64,000 nt of DNA from Calothrix sp. PCC 6303 (GTDB lineage: Bacteria; Cyanobacteriota; Cyanobacteriia; Cyanobacteriales; Nostocaceae). The DNA lies in the NCBI RefSeq assembly GCF_000317435.1, contig NC_019751.1, positions 6,510,001 through 6,574,000 of the forward strand. The letters run 5' to 3'. Under the pieces are notes generated by a model that made no database searches, was not told the DNA's origin, and saw nothing but the letters and a program-made list of their open reading frames with translations. The position numbers and the translations under genes were made by a program. Every line of letters starts with the position of its first letter. Position 1 is the first letter of the stretch. Below, in pieces: positions 1 to 8,862 of the stretch.

Positions 1-461
1 AATCTGTAATTGATGGTAGCTTCGAGCAAGTTCGTAGTTATCTCAACTCCCTGGAACGTCCTGAACTTAACTATGAAGGAATTCAACAGGACTTTAGTAA
101 ACTATTTGATGACCCAGAAGCAGGGTTTGATGCATTACGCGATCGCTTAGGTGAATTTGACCGTGATACGCTGGTTGCCATCATCAGTTCCCGTCCTGAT
201 ATTTCCAATGAGCAAGCAGAGCAAATTGTCAACCGTATGGAAGCTGCTCGTGATAGTGTCATCCATCGTGCTGAACGCATCCAGAAAGAAACCCAAAAAC
301 GCTTAAAAGCAATTAAAAAACAAGCTAAGGAACAAGCAGCGGAAACCCAAAAAACAGTTGCTGGTGCCGCTTGGTGGTTATTTAATACAGCTTTCGTCTC
401 TTTGGCAGCTTCTGCTATCGCTGGAGTTATCGCTGTTACAACTCCCAATCCCTTTGGGTGA
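1..461 (+). CDS. C-terminal part of a repeat-containing membrane protein (truncated by window edge)
   Basis: The frame is open from position 3 and ends at a TGA at 459-461, so about 152 residues of a longer protein are visible and its start lies outside the window. The visible part reads as a helical repeat with FDRDTLVAIISSRPDIS in the middle, then a charged coiled-coil-like stretch rich in Lys, Gln and Glu (ERIQKETQKRLKAIKKQ). It ends in one hydrophobic segment (WWLFNTAFVSLAASAIAGV) and a short polar tail. I recognise the repeat style from large cyanobacterial membrane proteins of unknown function, but I cannot name a function. An internal ATG at 237 is unlikely to be the real start because the repeat continues upstream of it. 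Confidence 0.6.
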   Translation, partial: SVIDGSFEQVRSYLNSLERPELNYEGIQQDFSKLFDDPEAGFDALRDRLGEFDRDTLVAIISSRPDISNEQAEQIVNRMEAARDSVIHRAERIQKETQKRLKAIKKQAKEQAAETQKTVAGAAWWLFNTAFVSLAASAIAGVIAVTTPNPFG

Positions 462-467
462 CATACT

Positions 468-496
468 CCTACACTGATGCAAGCATACAGTGTAGG
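468..496 (+). terminator. Hairpin after the truncated gene
   Basis: CCTACACTG pairs with CAGTGTAGG (9 bp), and the loop holds a further ATGC/GCAT pairing with one bulged A. It begins 7 bases after the stop codon. No T-run follows, so it may be a processing or stability hairpin and not a true intrinsic terminator. Confidence 0.4.
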
Positions 497-917
497 CTTC
501 TCAGCGACTCTTCTATGAAGACATTGACTGAGCTTTGTTTTAAGTCCACGAGAAGCCCCTCCGCAGACTATACAATTTCTTACCTTGTACCCTACAAATT
601 TTACTGCCCCGGATGAGTGCTGGCTTATTCGCGCTATGGGACAGCCCAATGGATATTTGTATTAATCAAGATGTGCCTACTTACTTCAATGCTGTGCAAC
701 GGAGTCGCTTACCAATAGTCGCAATGCTACTGGGCAGAGGCTTATCAGACACCAATACGGGTGAAGTGAACCAAGTTTACTATACCAAATTATGAAATAC
801 TTTGCTCGTTTCCTCCATGTTCTGTCCCCTGTTCTTCCTGCGGAAGAATTTGTCCACAGAACTGTCGTCATCTCACAAGCCTACGGCACGCTACGCTACG
901 CAATTCATCTCATCACC

Positions 918-1113
918 TCCCTTGCGGGTAGGCTACGGTGTACACACATCTCTGTACAAAATCAAAATCGTCGTAGATCCCCCTAAATCCCCCTTTTTAA
1001 GGGGGACTTTGAGAGGTATTCTGCCCCCTTTTTAAGGGGGTTGGGGGATCGAAAAGCCTGGGAGGCAACTCTAAAAGACTTGTGTGTACACCGTAGGCGG
1101 GTAGGTGAGAGGC
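918..1113. repeat. Palindromic composite repeat (MITE-like)
   Basis: The outer arms are near-perfect inverted copies: GGCTACGGTGTACACACA at 931-948 and TGTGTGTACACCGTAGGC at 1081-1098. Between them lies a C-rich/G-rich palindrome (976-1050) made of GATCCCCC, two CCCCCTTTTTAAGGGGG hairpins and GGGGGATC. A second copy of the left arm, including the following TACAAAATCAAAATCGTCGT, lies at 60153-60195. No coding sequence is visible inside. Confidence 0.65.
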
Positions 1114-1261
1114 TTCTTGCTGTTTCAGCTAAAAAACAAGTAATGAGTGATATGGCAGTGGACATCTCGGTTAGGACATATTTATCTAAATTTGTCTAAA
1201 AGGGAAGAGGAATATAGATAAATGTCCTAATAAAAATGCCTACAGCTAATAGGTAATAAGT

Positions 1262-1341
1262 CTATTTTGTAACAGGGATTTCAGAAGGCACCTTTGCGGG
1301 GTCATGGGACTTCCCAAAGGTGTTACCCCGACACAAAATAG
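1262..1341. other. Interleaved inverted repeats, possible structured RNA
   Basis: An outer pairing CTATTTTGT (1262-1270) with ACAAAATAG (1333-1341) encloses two interleaved stems: CACCTTTG (1289-1296) with CAAAGGTG (1315-1322), and CGGGGT (1297-1302) with ACCCCG (1325-1330). The inner stems cannot both form as simple nested helices, so this is either a pseudoknot or a pair of alternative folds. It lies downstream of map on the minus strand. No known RNA family was recognised. Confidence 0.35.
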
Positions 1342-1349
1342 CGTAAAGT

Positions 1350-1372
1350 AAGTGGAGGCTTTGCTTCCACTT
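1350..1372 (-). terminator. Hairpin downstream of map
   Basis: AAGTGGAGGC pairs with GCTTCCACTT through a TTT loop (10 bp with one G-T pair). It lies 40 bases beyond the map stop codon. The T-tract is weak, so termination is inferred. Confidence 0.4.
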
Positions 1373-1411
1373 AACTTTGTCAGAGGGCTACTTGCAGGGG
1401 AATTAGACCCC

Positions 1412-2239
1412 CTACACTTTTGTCCGATCCGTTAGGATCTCATATCCGGTTTCGGTTACAAGCACCGTATGCTCAAACTGAGCAGAAAGGGAATTATCTA
1501 CGGTGACGGCTGTCCAGCGATCGGAAAGTGTGCGGGTATGCTTAGAACCTTCATTTAATATTGGTTCAATCGCTAGGGTCATGCCTGCTCTAAGCTTGAC
1601 ATTGGGCATTTCGCGGGTGCGAAAGTTGAATACTGAGGGTTCTTCGTGGAGGTTACGACCAACACCATGTCCGGTAAATTCTTCCACAATACTAAAGCCA
1701 TTTGCCTTTACATGGTCTTCAATTGCCCCGGCTAAATCTAGCAGGTAATTTCCGGCTTTGACCTGTTCTATTCCCTTATATAGGGCTTCTTCGGCAACAC
1801 GAATCAATTTTGCAGCTTCGGGGGTGACTTCACCAACGGCAATGGTAATGCAGGAATCACCATGAAAGCCTTGGAAGAATGCACCAGTATCAACTTTGAG
1901 GACATCTCCAGTACGAATCACTTTTTTATTACTGGGGATACCGTGAACTACTTCATTATTGATACTGGAACAAATGGAGCCTTTAAAACCGTGATAACCT
2001 TTGAAGCTAGGTGTTGCACCCATTTCTCGGATACGTTTCTCTGCATAGGCATCCAAATCTGCTGTAGTCATTCCTGGCTGTACATACTCAGTAATTTCTT
2101 TAAGTACGGTTGCAACAATTTTCGCCGATTGGCGCATGATATCAATTTCACGGGGGGATTTGATTTCAATTCCCCGACGTTGACGTTTGGAGGTTGTGGG
2201 TTGGGCTGGTTGAGATAGCAAATTACTGAGGATGTTCAT
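1412..2239 (-). CDS. map: Type I methionine aminopeptidase
   Basis: It removes the initiator methionine from nascent proteins in the cytoplasm with a two-metal centre. The 275-residue protein has the pita-bread fold signatures: VVHGIPS (substrate-binding His, about residue 98), VDTGAF and HGDSC (two metal Asp), FTGHGVGR (metal His), IEPILN and FEHTVL (two metal Glu). A lysine/arginine-containing extension of about 25 residues (SKRQRRG) precedes the catalytic domain and is longer than in the E. coli enzyme. Cyanobacteria usually encode several map paralogues, so this one need not be the only copy. It is transcribed alone on the minus strand, with a hairpin after it. The ATG at 2239 is the only sensible start. 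Confidence 0.95.
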   Translation of the reverse strand: MNILSNLLSQPAQPTTSKRQRRGIEIKSPREIDIMRQSAKIVATVLKEITEYVQPGMTTADLDAYAEKRIREMGATPSFKGYHGFKGSICSSINNEVVHGIPSNKKVIRTGDVLKVDTGAFFQGFHGDSCITIAVGEVTPEAAKLIRVAEEALYKGIEQVKAGNYLLDLAGAIEDHVKANGFSIVEEFTGHGVGRNLHEEPSVFNFRTREMPNVKLRAGMTLAIEPILNEGSKHTRTLSDRWTAVTVDNSLSAQFEHTVLVTETGYEILTDRTKV

Positions 2240-2383
2240 GGGAAGCTAATAATTAATTATTTTTCTGTAGCTTTTTTATTGTCACAAGTCGGATATTAAT
2301 CAAAATCCGGGTTCTTTAGTTGAACAAGAATATCATCTATACCTAAGTTAACTTATTTTGTTGGTTTACAGATCGATCTGGAA

Positions 2384-3706
2384 TTAGCGTTGTCCGGCAA
2401 CAACCACAGGACCTGCTGTCGCAACGACAATTTGATCGGGATGAAGTAGCTCTTTTGCAGCTTGATTTACTTGTTCTAGAGTTACAGACTGAATTTTGGC
2501 GGTGAATGACCTAAGTTCGTCGTCATCTAGTCCGTAGACTTCATTCATCAGGATGCGGTGAGTTAGTTCTTCGGGGTTGATTAGAGATACTATGTAGTTG
2601 CTGATGGCTGTACGTTTAGCTGTTTCAAGTTCTTGTCTGGTGACACCTGTTCGGTGGATTTCTCCCAGCAGTTTACGTGTACTAGCAATCGCCTTGCTTA
2701 CGTCTTCCGGGTTGGTTTGCATTTCGATTAAAAATGTTCCGGAATTTTTACCCGCTAAAAAATTACTGTAGATTCCGTATGTTAACCCTTGACGGTCTCT
2801 AACTTCTGCTCCTAAACGACTTGATAGGGTGTCACCACCCAAAATTTGATTCAGGACTAATGCAGAATAATAACGGGGATCTTGGCGATTGATGGCTGCA
2901 CTACCCATGTAGGTAATTGCCTGGGCTTTTCCTGGCAAAACTGAGTTGATGTTGATTAGACTTTGGGGGATTGCTACTGCTGGGTAATGGACTGCTGGGG
3001 GTTCTCCTGAAACTTGCCAATTACCGAATTCGGTTTCAATTAGCGATCGCACTTGAGCAGAATTGAAGTCTCCCACTAGGACGAGGATGGTTGTATCGGG
3101 ACGATAGTGTTTGGCTTTGAAGCTCACAATATCAGCACGGGTGACTCGTTTAATACTTGCGGGTGTGGGGAGAATATGCAATGGATGAGTTTTCGGATAA
3201 ACTGATTGCACGAAGGTTCTTCTTGCTACCTCATCTGGGTCGTCAAGATCTTGCTGTAATCCGCTTAAAGTCTGCTGCCGAGTCAATTCTATTTCTTTCT
3301 GGGGAAAGGTTGGATTCCTGACTGCATCAGATAAAGTATTTAATAATATAGGCATATCTGACGCGAGACTACTTCCCTGCGCCCGTACCCCTTCACGGGT
3401 AATTTCAAAGTCTAAATGGGCACCTTTGTCTTCTAAAGCTTTAGCTAATGTTAAAACATCTTTGGTTTTGGTGCCGCTCATTAAGCTGTCGGCTACCATC
3501 GATGCTAATCCTGCTTTATATTCGGGGTCATATTCTGAACCAGCTTTAAAGTGAGCACTAAGGGTTACTGTTGGAGTACTGCGATCGCTTAATAGTAAAA
3601 CTCGCATCCCATTGGCTAAAGTGATTTGTTGTGGTAGGGTTCGGACTGCTGAATCTGAATTACTATCGATTGCTGGTAAGTATTTTTTCACCTCTGCTGG
3701 ATTCAA
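2384..3706 (-). CDS. M16 peptidase, C-terminal half of an IS-interrupted gene
   Basis: This 440-residue piece is an M16 (insulinase/pitrilysin-type) module that lacks the zinc motif HXXEH; the equivalent place reads EYKAGLASMVADSLM. It keeps the Arg/Tyr substrate-holding motif (RQGLTYGIYS). The only start in this frame near the insertion is a TTG at 3706, which was an internal codon before the IS arrived: the frame stays open upstream to the IS border at 3761, with no stop. Joined across the IS to the piece at 4896-6368 it makes one 942-residue protein. It is therefore best regarded as the 3' half of a broken gene. Whether it is still translated, for example from a promoter in the IS, cannot be seen. 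Confidence 0.85.
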   Translation of the reverse strand: MNPAEVKKYLPAIDSNSDSAVRTLPQQITLANGMRVLLLSDRSTPTVTLSAHFKAGSEYDPEYKAGLASMVADSLMSGTKTKDVLTLAKALEDKGAHLDFEITREGVRAQGSSLASDMPILLNTLSDAVRNPTFPQKEIELTRQQTLSGLQQDLDDPDEVARRTFVQSVYPKTHPLHILPTPASIKRVTRADIVSFKAKHYRPDTTILVLVGDFNSAQVRSLIETEFGNWQVSGEPPAVHYPAVAIPQSLININSVLPGKAQAITYMGSAAINRQDPRYYSALVLNQILGGDTLSSRLGAEVRDRQGLTYGIYSNFLAGKNSGTFLIEMQTNPEDVSKAIASTRKLLGEIHRTGVTRQELETAKRTAISNYIVSLINPEELTHRILMNEVYGLDDDELRSFTAKIQSVTLEQVNQAAKELLHPDQIVVATAGPVVVAGQR

Positions 3707-3756
3707 GCTCCCGGAGGAAAAGTTTTCAATATTTTGGATTGAATTTATTTTTGTAC

Positions 3757-3761
3757 TACTT
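3757..3761. repeat. Target-site duplication, left copy (TACTT)
   Basis: TACTT directly abuts the left IS end. The same five bases abut the right end at 4913-4917. Confidence 0.8.
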
Positions 3762-4912
3762 TAGGACTTACGCATTGACGGGATGGTAAAATAATGCATT
3801 GGAAAACGGTGTCGTCTACTTTCAAGGTATCGGACAATTAGAGAAATCAGCAAACCCTCGACAGCACAATGTAATTTGGAACATTACACCCTGTTCTTGC
3901 TATCGGAGCCAAAGCATGGAGGGTGCAGTCGATTGGCAGAAATCTTGGGAGATGTTTCACATGATAGTGTGAATAGGTTTTTGCTGAGAGAAAGATACGA
4001 GCCAAAAGATTTATTTGACATAGTAAAAGAGATAATCAATATAGAAGGAGGGATTTTAAGTGTTGATGATACAGTAATAGAAAAGCTGTACAGCAACCCA
4101 AAATACGCAGAATTAATTGGATATTTTTGGTCTGGTAAATATCATAAAACGATTAAAGGTTTAAATTTAATAACACTTTATTACAGCGATATTCGAGGCA
4201 ATTGTGTTCCCATAAATTACAGGATATACGATAAGAAGGAGGGAAAAACCAAAAATGATTATTTCCAAGAGATGCTAATAGAAGTGACTGATTGGGGATT
4301 AAAGCCGCGAATAGTCACAGGGGATAGTTGGTACTCAGGAGTAGAAAATCTGAAATTTTTGAGAAACCAGAAATTAGGTTTTTTATTCGGAGTTGAAAAA
4401 AATAGAACAGTATCAAATGAGCCTGGAAAGTACTGTCAGGTAAGTACTTTAGAGATTTACGATGAAGGTTTGATAACTCATTTAAGAGAATTTGGATTTG
4501 TAAAGTTGTTTAGGAAAGTGTTTAAGAAAGAAGACTCTAGACACTACATATTTTATCAGCCTGATGACGAGAATCAGAAAGAAGTCTTACAACAAATAAC
4601 TAGAACTGAATTTATCACTATTCATGACACACATTGGGGTATTGAAAGTTTCCATAGAGCAGTAAAACAGCTATGTGGCATTTGTAGGTTTATGGTTAGA
4701 GATAGCCACGCAATCAAAACACATATATTCTGCTCACTTCAAGCATTTGTTCGTTTAGAGAAAATGCGTTCTGAAAACATCATTGACAATTGGTATGAAG
4801 TACAAAGGAATCTATTCACAAAAGTTATTCGTGAATATGTTTTGGATAACTTGAATGCTAGTTGTGCCGCTTGAATACATAAACTAGCTTTCCTGTCAAT
4901 GCGTAAGTCCTA
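3762..4912. mobile_element. Insertion sequence with TAGGACTTACGC ends (1151 bp)
   Basis: The left end TAGGACTTACGCATTGACGGG and the right end, read inward as TAGGACTTACGCATTGACAGG, form terminal inverted repeats with one mismatch in 21. The element is flanked by TACTT direct repeats (3757-3761 and 4913-4917) and carries one transposase gene. It sits inside a reading frame on the opposite strand and is in good condition, which suggests a recent insertion. The family assignment is uncertain; the protein looks like the IS4/IS701 type of DDE transposase. Confidence 0.9.
3876..4874 (+). CDS. DDE transposase of the insertion sequence
   Basis: The 332-residue protein cuts and joins DNA at the IS ends. 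Likely catalytic residues are Asp in ILSVDDTVIEK, Asp in IVTGDSWYSG and Glu in HWGIESFHRAVKQ, in the spacing expected of an IS4-like DDE enzyme. The DDT motif after a beta strand is typical of the IS4/IS701 group. The start is uncertain: the given start is a TTG and the frame is open back to 3795 without an ATG. An ATG at 3794 is in another frame and runs only 15 codons, so either a frameshift or a non-ATG start is used. The gene is AT-rich compared with its surroundings. Confidence 0.85.
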   Translation: MEHYTLFLLSEPKHGGCSRLAEILGDVSHDSVNRFLLRERYEPKDLFDIVKEIINIEGGILSVDDTVIEKLYSNPKYAELIGYFWSGKYHKTIKGLNLITLYYSDIRGNCVPINYRIYDKKEGKTKNDYFQEMLIEVTDWGLKPRIVTGDSWYSGVENLKFLRNQKLGFLFGVEKNRTVSNEPGKYCQVSTLEIYDEGLITHLREFGFVKLFRKVFKKEDSRHYIFYQPDDENQKEVLQQITRTEFITIHDTHWGIESFHRAVKQLCGICRFMVRDSHAIKTHIFCSLQAFVRLEKMRSENIIDNWYEVQRNLFTKVIREYVLDNLNASCAA

Positions 4913-6368
4913 TACTTTTTGTATTGATTGGGGCTTGAGTTGGTTGGAAATACCCTACTTTTAAGGTTTGGGGCTGAAGATAAATATTGGCAACTCGTTG
5001 CACATCTTGGACTGTTACTTGGTTGATAGCGCTCAAATAAGTATCAATGAAGCGATAATCACCTGTAATTATCTCATCGTTACCTAGTTGCATCGCTTGA
5101 TTCGTAATATCTCGATTACCGAGAACAATTCCTGCTGCTAACTGTGCTTTAGCACGGGTGACTTCTTCTTCAGTCACTCCCTTTTTGATTAATTTAGCGA
5201 TCGCATTTTGCAATGCTGTATCTATTTGTGATAGCTTTTGATTAGTAGATGCTGTAACATCAATTTGATACCAGCCTGCTTCCAGTAAACTTGTGACTGA
5301 AGCCGAAATATCGCTGGCTAAACCTGATTCAATCAATGCTCGATACAGCCGGGAGTTTCTCCCCTCTGACAAAATGTAATCCATCACATCCAACACCACT
5401 ACATCCGGATGAGTCACACCTGGCAAGGGATATACAGCCTTTAATAATGCTGCTGCTCCTGGTTCTTCGAGGATAATGGGGCGATGAGATTCTATATTTT
5501 CAGACTTAATTGCTATTTTTGGTGTATTACTGGGATAATTTAGCTGAAGTGAGGGAATTTTTTCAAATATTTCTTTCGCTGCCGCTATTGTTGGCTGAGT
5601 CCGAAAATCTCCAACAATCACCACAACTGCATTTTTCGGATGATAAAAATTTCGATAATAGTTCTGAATCTGCTCAGGTGTAAACTTTTCTACGTCTCTT
5701 TTGTTTCCACCCACTGGCAAACCATAGGGATGATTGGGGTATACAGCTTGCATAACTGCCCGATTTAGGCGATATTCTGAGCTATTTTCGTAGCCTTGTA
5801 ACTCAGAAATCACTACCCGCTTTTCACTATCTAGTTTTTCCCTATCAATCAAAGCATTCTGCATTCTATCAGCTTCCAAAACCAATAAGGCTTTGAGCTT
5901 GTCCCTTTCCACTGTTCCATAGTAAGCTGTTTGATCGAAGCTAGTAAAAGCATTAGAGTCGCTGCCCAAAGCACTAAACAGTCGTCCAAACTGAATAGGG
6001 CGGCTACTAGTACCCTTGAACATCATATGCTCCAACTGGTGAGCAATGCCGTTTAGTCCTCTTTCTTCATTACGAGAACCAATTTTATACCAAACCTGCA
6101 CTGTTACTACTGGGGCAGTATGTACTTCCTTAGTTAGAACAGTCAGACCATTTGCTAAGATAGTCTTTTGGACTTTTTCTGTAACTGTAGATGGCGTGGT
6201 CTTTACCCTCACTAGTTCGTTGAATGTATTGTGGATATTGTTTGTTTGATATCCAGCATTTAGCTGACTATACGCAGAATAATCATTGAGTAATAGTACG
6301 GTGGTTAACCACAGACTCAATATCAGTAATGGAACACGGTGGCGATATAATATTGAGAACACAGACAT
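4896..6368 (-). CDS. M16 zinc peptidase, N-terminal half of an IS-interrupted gene
   Basis: A hydrophobic N-terminus (VPLLILSLWLTTVLLL, residues 12-27) indicates a signal peptide or membrane anchor, so the protease acts outside the cytoplasm. The zinc motif HXXEH is present as His110-Glu113-His114 (AHQLEHMMFKG), with the third ligand in RVVISELQG. The last five residues (IGLTH) and the stop are encoded by the terminal repeat of the IS, not by the original gene. Excising the IS and one TACTT copy continues the frame as KSSTKINSIQNIENF into the piece ending at 2384, giving 942 residues. As it stands the protein has the catalytic half but not the non-catalytic half that normally closes over the substrate. 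Confidence 0.9.
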   Translation of the reverse strand: MSVFSILYRHRVPLLILSLWLTTVLLLNDYSAYSQLNAGYQTNNIHNTFNELVRVKTTPSTVTEKVQKTILANGLTVLTKEVHTAPVVTVQVWYKIGSRNEERGLNGIAHQLEHMMFKGTSSRPIQFGRLFSALGSDSNAFTSFDQTAYYGTVERDKLKALLVLEADRMQNALIDREKLDSEKRVVISELQGYENSSEYRLNRAVMQAVYPNHPYGLPVGGNKRDVEKFTPEQIQNYYRNFYHPKNAVVVIVGDFRTQPTIAAAKEIFEKIPSLQLNYPSNTPKIAIKSENIESHRPIILEEPGAAALLKAVYPLPGVTHPDVVVLDVMDYILSEGRNSRLYRALIESGLASDISASVTSLLEAGWYQIDVTASTNQKLSQIDTALQNAIAKLIKKGVTEEEVTRAKAQLAAGIVLGNRDITNQAMQLGNDEIITGDYRFIDTYLSAINQVTVQDVQRVANIYLQPQTLKVGYFQPTQAPINTKSIGLTH

Positions 6369-6842
6369 TGATTCTATGGCGATATCTGTAGGTGAAGTTA
6401 CAGAAATTTTTCACTCTTATGTAGTTTAGTAAGTTCGGGCTAGTTATTGGATCGGCAACACTACAGAAAAACTACCCTACACTATATAATAAATAACCAA
6501 AGTATACAAAGTATAACCCTGGAATTATCGTAAATGGGAGAGATATTCCACAAAAAAAGCCAAATATCAGAGTATTTTATTTTACTTTTAACATAATAGT
6601 CATAATACAGCTAATTTTCTCCATAAAAAATTATTTTTATTATCTTCTACAAGAATTAGAAAAAAGTAGAAGGGGAGATTCACTAGTACAGCACTGCGTA
6701 AATAACCAGACCATTATTTAATCATGAGAAGCCCCTACCCCCACTAGAAGACTTTTACAGCTAACGCTACGCGTTTCTTGGATGCCCGAAAGGGCTATAC
6801 AGCAGACCCTACCTAATTTACCTGAAAATTAATGTAAATTTA
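6369..6842. other. Intergenic region without recognised gene
   Basis: About 470 bases, very AT-rich near 6480-6680. It must hold the promoter of the M16 gene on the minus strand. I see no open frame with a credible start and no named RNA. Confidence 0.4.
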
Positions 6843-7343
6843 TTAATCTGCCAGAATTCGGATGAATTCTAAGGGTAAACCATCAGCATCGGCAATAAAG
6901 GCTACTTCATAAATGCGATCGCTTATTTGCTGCTGAGTAGGTTCTAGAAGGATATTTAATGGTTGTAACTCATCAGGGTGATTAGCAGAAGCTGCTACAA
7001 AATCATCCTGGAGATTACTTAACCAAGTTGGCAAATCGGGGGTTATTGTTGTTAAATCGAAAGATAAGTGATAATAACCCACATAATGCTCATCAGAAAA
7101 TGCATCAGCAGCGGGTTTTGGTTCGGGAATTTGAATCAGTTCGATTCTGCCACCCAAACCTTCCATCCAACAAGCTAGGGTGTATCCGGTAGTAAAGCGA
7201 TCGCATACCTTAAATCCCAGTAGTTGGTAGAATGCGATCGCGCGATGAATATTAGCGGTACGAATCGAAACGTGGTGCATGGAATTTTGGGTTTGAGATA
7301 TTCGGTTATAAATTTTGGACTTCAGCACTACAGGTTTTGGCAA
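6843..7343 (-). CDS. VOC-fold (glyoxalase/dioxygenase superfamily) protein
   Basis: The sequence from MHHVSIRTANIHRAIAFYQLLGF onward is the classic first beta-alpha-beta unit of the vicinal oxygen chelate fold, and the C-terminus VAFIADADGLPLEFI supplies the last metal-side strand. His in MHHVS, a Glu in GRIELIQ, His in GYYHLSFD and Glu in PLEFI are plausible metal ligands. The substrate is unknown; lactoylglutathione lyase is not supported because the conserved glutathione-binding residues are not obvious. The first 21 residues precede the domain, so an ATG at 7280 is an equally likely start (145 residues). It lies just downstream of the zinc-ribbon gene on the same strand (35-base gap), so co-transcription is likely. 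Confidence 0.8.
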   Translation of the reverse strand: MPKPVVLKSKIYNRISQTQNSMHHVSIRTANIHRAIAFYQLLGFKVCDRFTTGYTLACWMEGLGGRIELIQIPEPKPAADAFSDEHYVGYYHLSFDLTTITPDLPTWLSNLQDDFVAASANHPDELQPLNILLEPTQQQISDRIYEVAFIADADGLPLEFIRILAD

Positions 7344-7378
7344 AAAACCACTAATCCAAAATCTAAAAACCCATTAAC

Positions 7379-7891
7379 TTACTCGAACAATCGAAAATAA
7401 GGATACCTTACAGGTACACCAGGTTCCTTTTCCAAATCAAAATTAATCACTTCCCAGCAGGATTCTCCCACAGGCTCCGGACTAAACTCCACTGGTAAAC
7501 CATAAAGCCTAGCTGAGGTGGTTTCCGACTGCCCAGAGCGCCAAGGTGTGCTACGCTCCAAATAACCACCCATTAATTCTTGATAACGCCGAGCGATAAT
7601 CACCTTGGTTGCTCGATAACCCTGTGTATAGAGTTTATCCAACGCTTCATGTATCTCAAAGCGAATTCCATCAGGGTGAGTATGCTGACGATACCATTCA
7701 TTATCCCATCTTCGCCAATGCCGTCCCGACTGAAGGTGAACTAACTCTTCAGATTTCGGATTAGCTTCAAATGCTCCATGACGGGGACACAAATAGGTAT
7801 CAGTTAAAGTCAGTGCCGCAATAGTTTGGCGACAATGGGGACACTGAATTTCGGGACCAAAAATCGGGTACTGCAATGCTAAATCCATCAT
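7379..7891 (-). CDS. Conserved cyanobacterial zinc-ribbon protein (TIGR02652-like)
   Basis: The 170-residue protein has an N-terminal zinc-ribbon signature, CPHCRQTIAALTLTDTYLCPRHG, with Cys-X2-Cys and Cys-X2-His pairs. A conserved body rich in aromatic and charged residues (SGRHWRRWDNEWYRQHTHPDG; RYQELMGGYLERSTPWRSG) follows. I recognise it as a family restricted mainly to cyanobacteria and lacking an assigned function. Nucleic-acid or protein binding through the ribbon is a guess. There are two adjacent ATG codons (7891 and 7888); either could be used. Confidence 0.75.
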   Translation of the reverse strand: MMDLALQYPIFGPEIQCPHCRQTIAALTLTDTYLCPRHGAFEANPKSEELVHLQSGRHWRRWDNEWYRQHTHPDGIRFEIHEALDKLYTQGYRATKVIIARRYQELMGGYLERSTPWRSGQSETTSARLYGLPVEFSPEPVGESCWEVINFDLEKEPGVPVRYPYFRLFE

Positions 7892-8185
7892 GAAGTGCTT
7901 TTCAACATATTTTTGTGATTACCAGTCGAATCGGCGATTTTGAGACTTTTTGAACTCATACTCAGATGATTAAATGGCTGTGACTCAATGAAGTAAATTT
8001 TAATATCAAGTCCAACAGTCACCTCAAGGCTTCTTCTGAAATTACTTGGAATTCTCAGTTGGTAATTTTTAGTTGGAAAAGTTGAATTTTTAATTAAAAA
8101 TCACACTTCCGCCATCAAATCAACAACCGATGTTTTGCACAAAATAACATCACAGCTTGACCTATGATATTCTAATTTTGCGACT

Positions 8186-8207
8186 AACCTCCGGAATTTA
8201 GGAGGTT
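8186..8207 (+). promoter_or_regulatory. Leader hairpin that pairs the GGAGG sequence
   Basis: AACCTCC (8186-8192) pairs with GGAGGTT (8201-8207) across an 8-base loop. The right arm is the only Shine-Dalgarno-like sequence ahead of the carbonic anhydrase gene, and it lies about 20 bases before the apparent start. It may act as a weak terminator or hide the ribosome site. Any regulatory role is inferred. Confidence 0.3.
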
Positions 8208-8225
8208 TTCCAGTATCTCTGGTTA

Positions 8226-8765
8226 TTGTATTCACATTCTATCGTGTCTAACTGTTCCCACTGGTCTCCCATCAACTTTTCTCAAGCATCCTTCGTTGCT
8301 GATAACGCAGTCGTTATTGGTTGCGTGGAAATTGCCGCCGGAGCGAGCATTTGGTATGGTGCTGTTGTGAGGGGAGATGTTGAAAAAATTTACATTGGTG
8401 AATGTAGCAATATTCAAGATGGGGCGATTCTCCATTGTGATCCTACAAAACCCACCATTTTAGAAAATCACGTAACTGTAGGGCATCGAGCGGTAATTCA
8501 TTCGGCTCACATTGAAGCTGGCTGCTTAATTGGTATTGGTGCAATAGTGTTAGATGGAGTACGGGTAGGTACTGGCAGCATTATTGGTGCTGGTGCGGTT
8601 GTCACCAAAGATGTTCCACCTATGTCCCTGGTGGTTGGTGTTCCGGGGAAAGTTGTACGTCAAATTTCTCCCACGGAAGCAGCGGAATTAGTTGAACATG
8701 CCGAAAAGTATCAAAAGTTAGCCCTAGTTCATGCTGGGAAGGGTAACGATTTGGGGTTTGCTTGA
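8226..8765 (+). CDS. Gamma-class carbonic anhydrase family protein (left-handed beta-helix)
   Basis: The 179-residue protein is made of hexapeptide repeats ([IV]GxGAx units such as [15 protein letters not shown]) that fold as a left-handed beta-helix trimer. The three zinc histidines of the gamma carbonic anhydrase family are represented by HCD near residue 74 and by [15 protein letters not shown] around residues 90-103. Family members are hydratases of CO2 or structural parts of complex I. No ATG begins the frame: a TTG at 8226 or a GTG at 8244 must be used, and the homologous region starts at about [10 protein letters not shown]. It is not the CcmM protein because the RbcS-like repeats are absent. 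Confidence 0.85.
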   Translation: MYSHSIVSNCSHWSPINFSQASFVADNAVVIGCVEIAAGASIWYGAVVRGDVEKIYIGECSNIQDGAILHCDPTKPTILENHVTVGHRAVIHSAHIEAGCLIGIGAIVLDGVRVGTGSIIGAGAVVTKDVPPMSLVVGVPGKVVRQISPTEAAELVEHAEKYQKLALVHAGKGNDLGFA

Positions 8766-8803
8766 TTAACCTCAGGGCTGAAGCCGTAAACTCAATAGCA
8801 GAG

Positions 8804-8829
8804 AGAGACGCGATATATATCGCGTCTCT
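8804..8829. repeat. Perfect palindrome between convergent genes (bidirectional terminator candidate)
   Basis: AGAGACGCGATAT followed by its exact complement forms a 26-base perfect palindrome between the convergent carbonic anhydrase and psbY genes. A related copy with one mismatch is at 10899-10920. This is a dispersed cyanobacterial palindrome; a termination role is inferred from position. Confidence 0.55.
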
Positions 8830-8862
8830 ACTTTAATTTACCGGAATATGGAGATTAGTTAT

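Noticed and set aside
83-649. 188-codon minus-strand frame at the left edge
   Set aside because: It is the antisense of the truncated membrane-protein gene; the plus strand has the protein-like composition and repeat motif.
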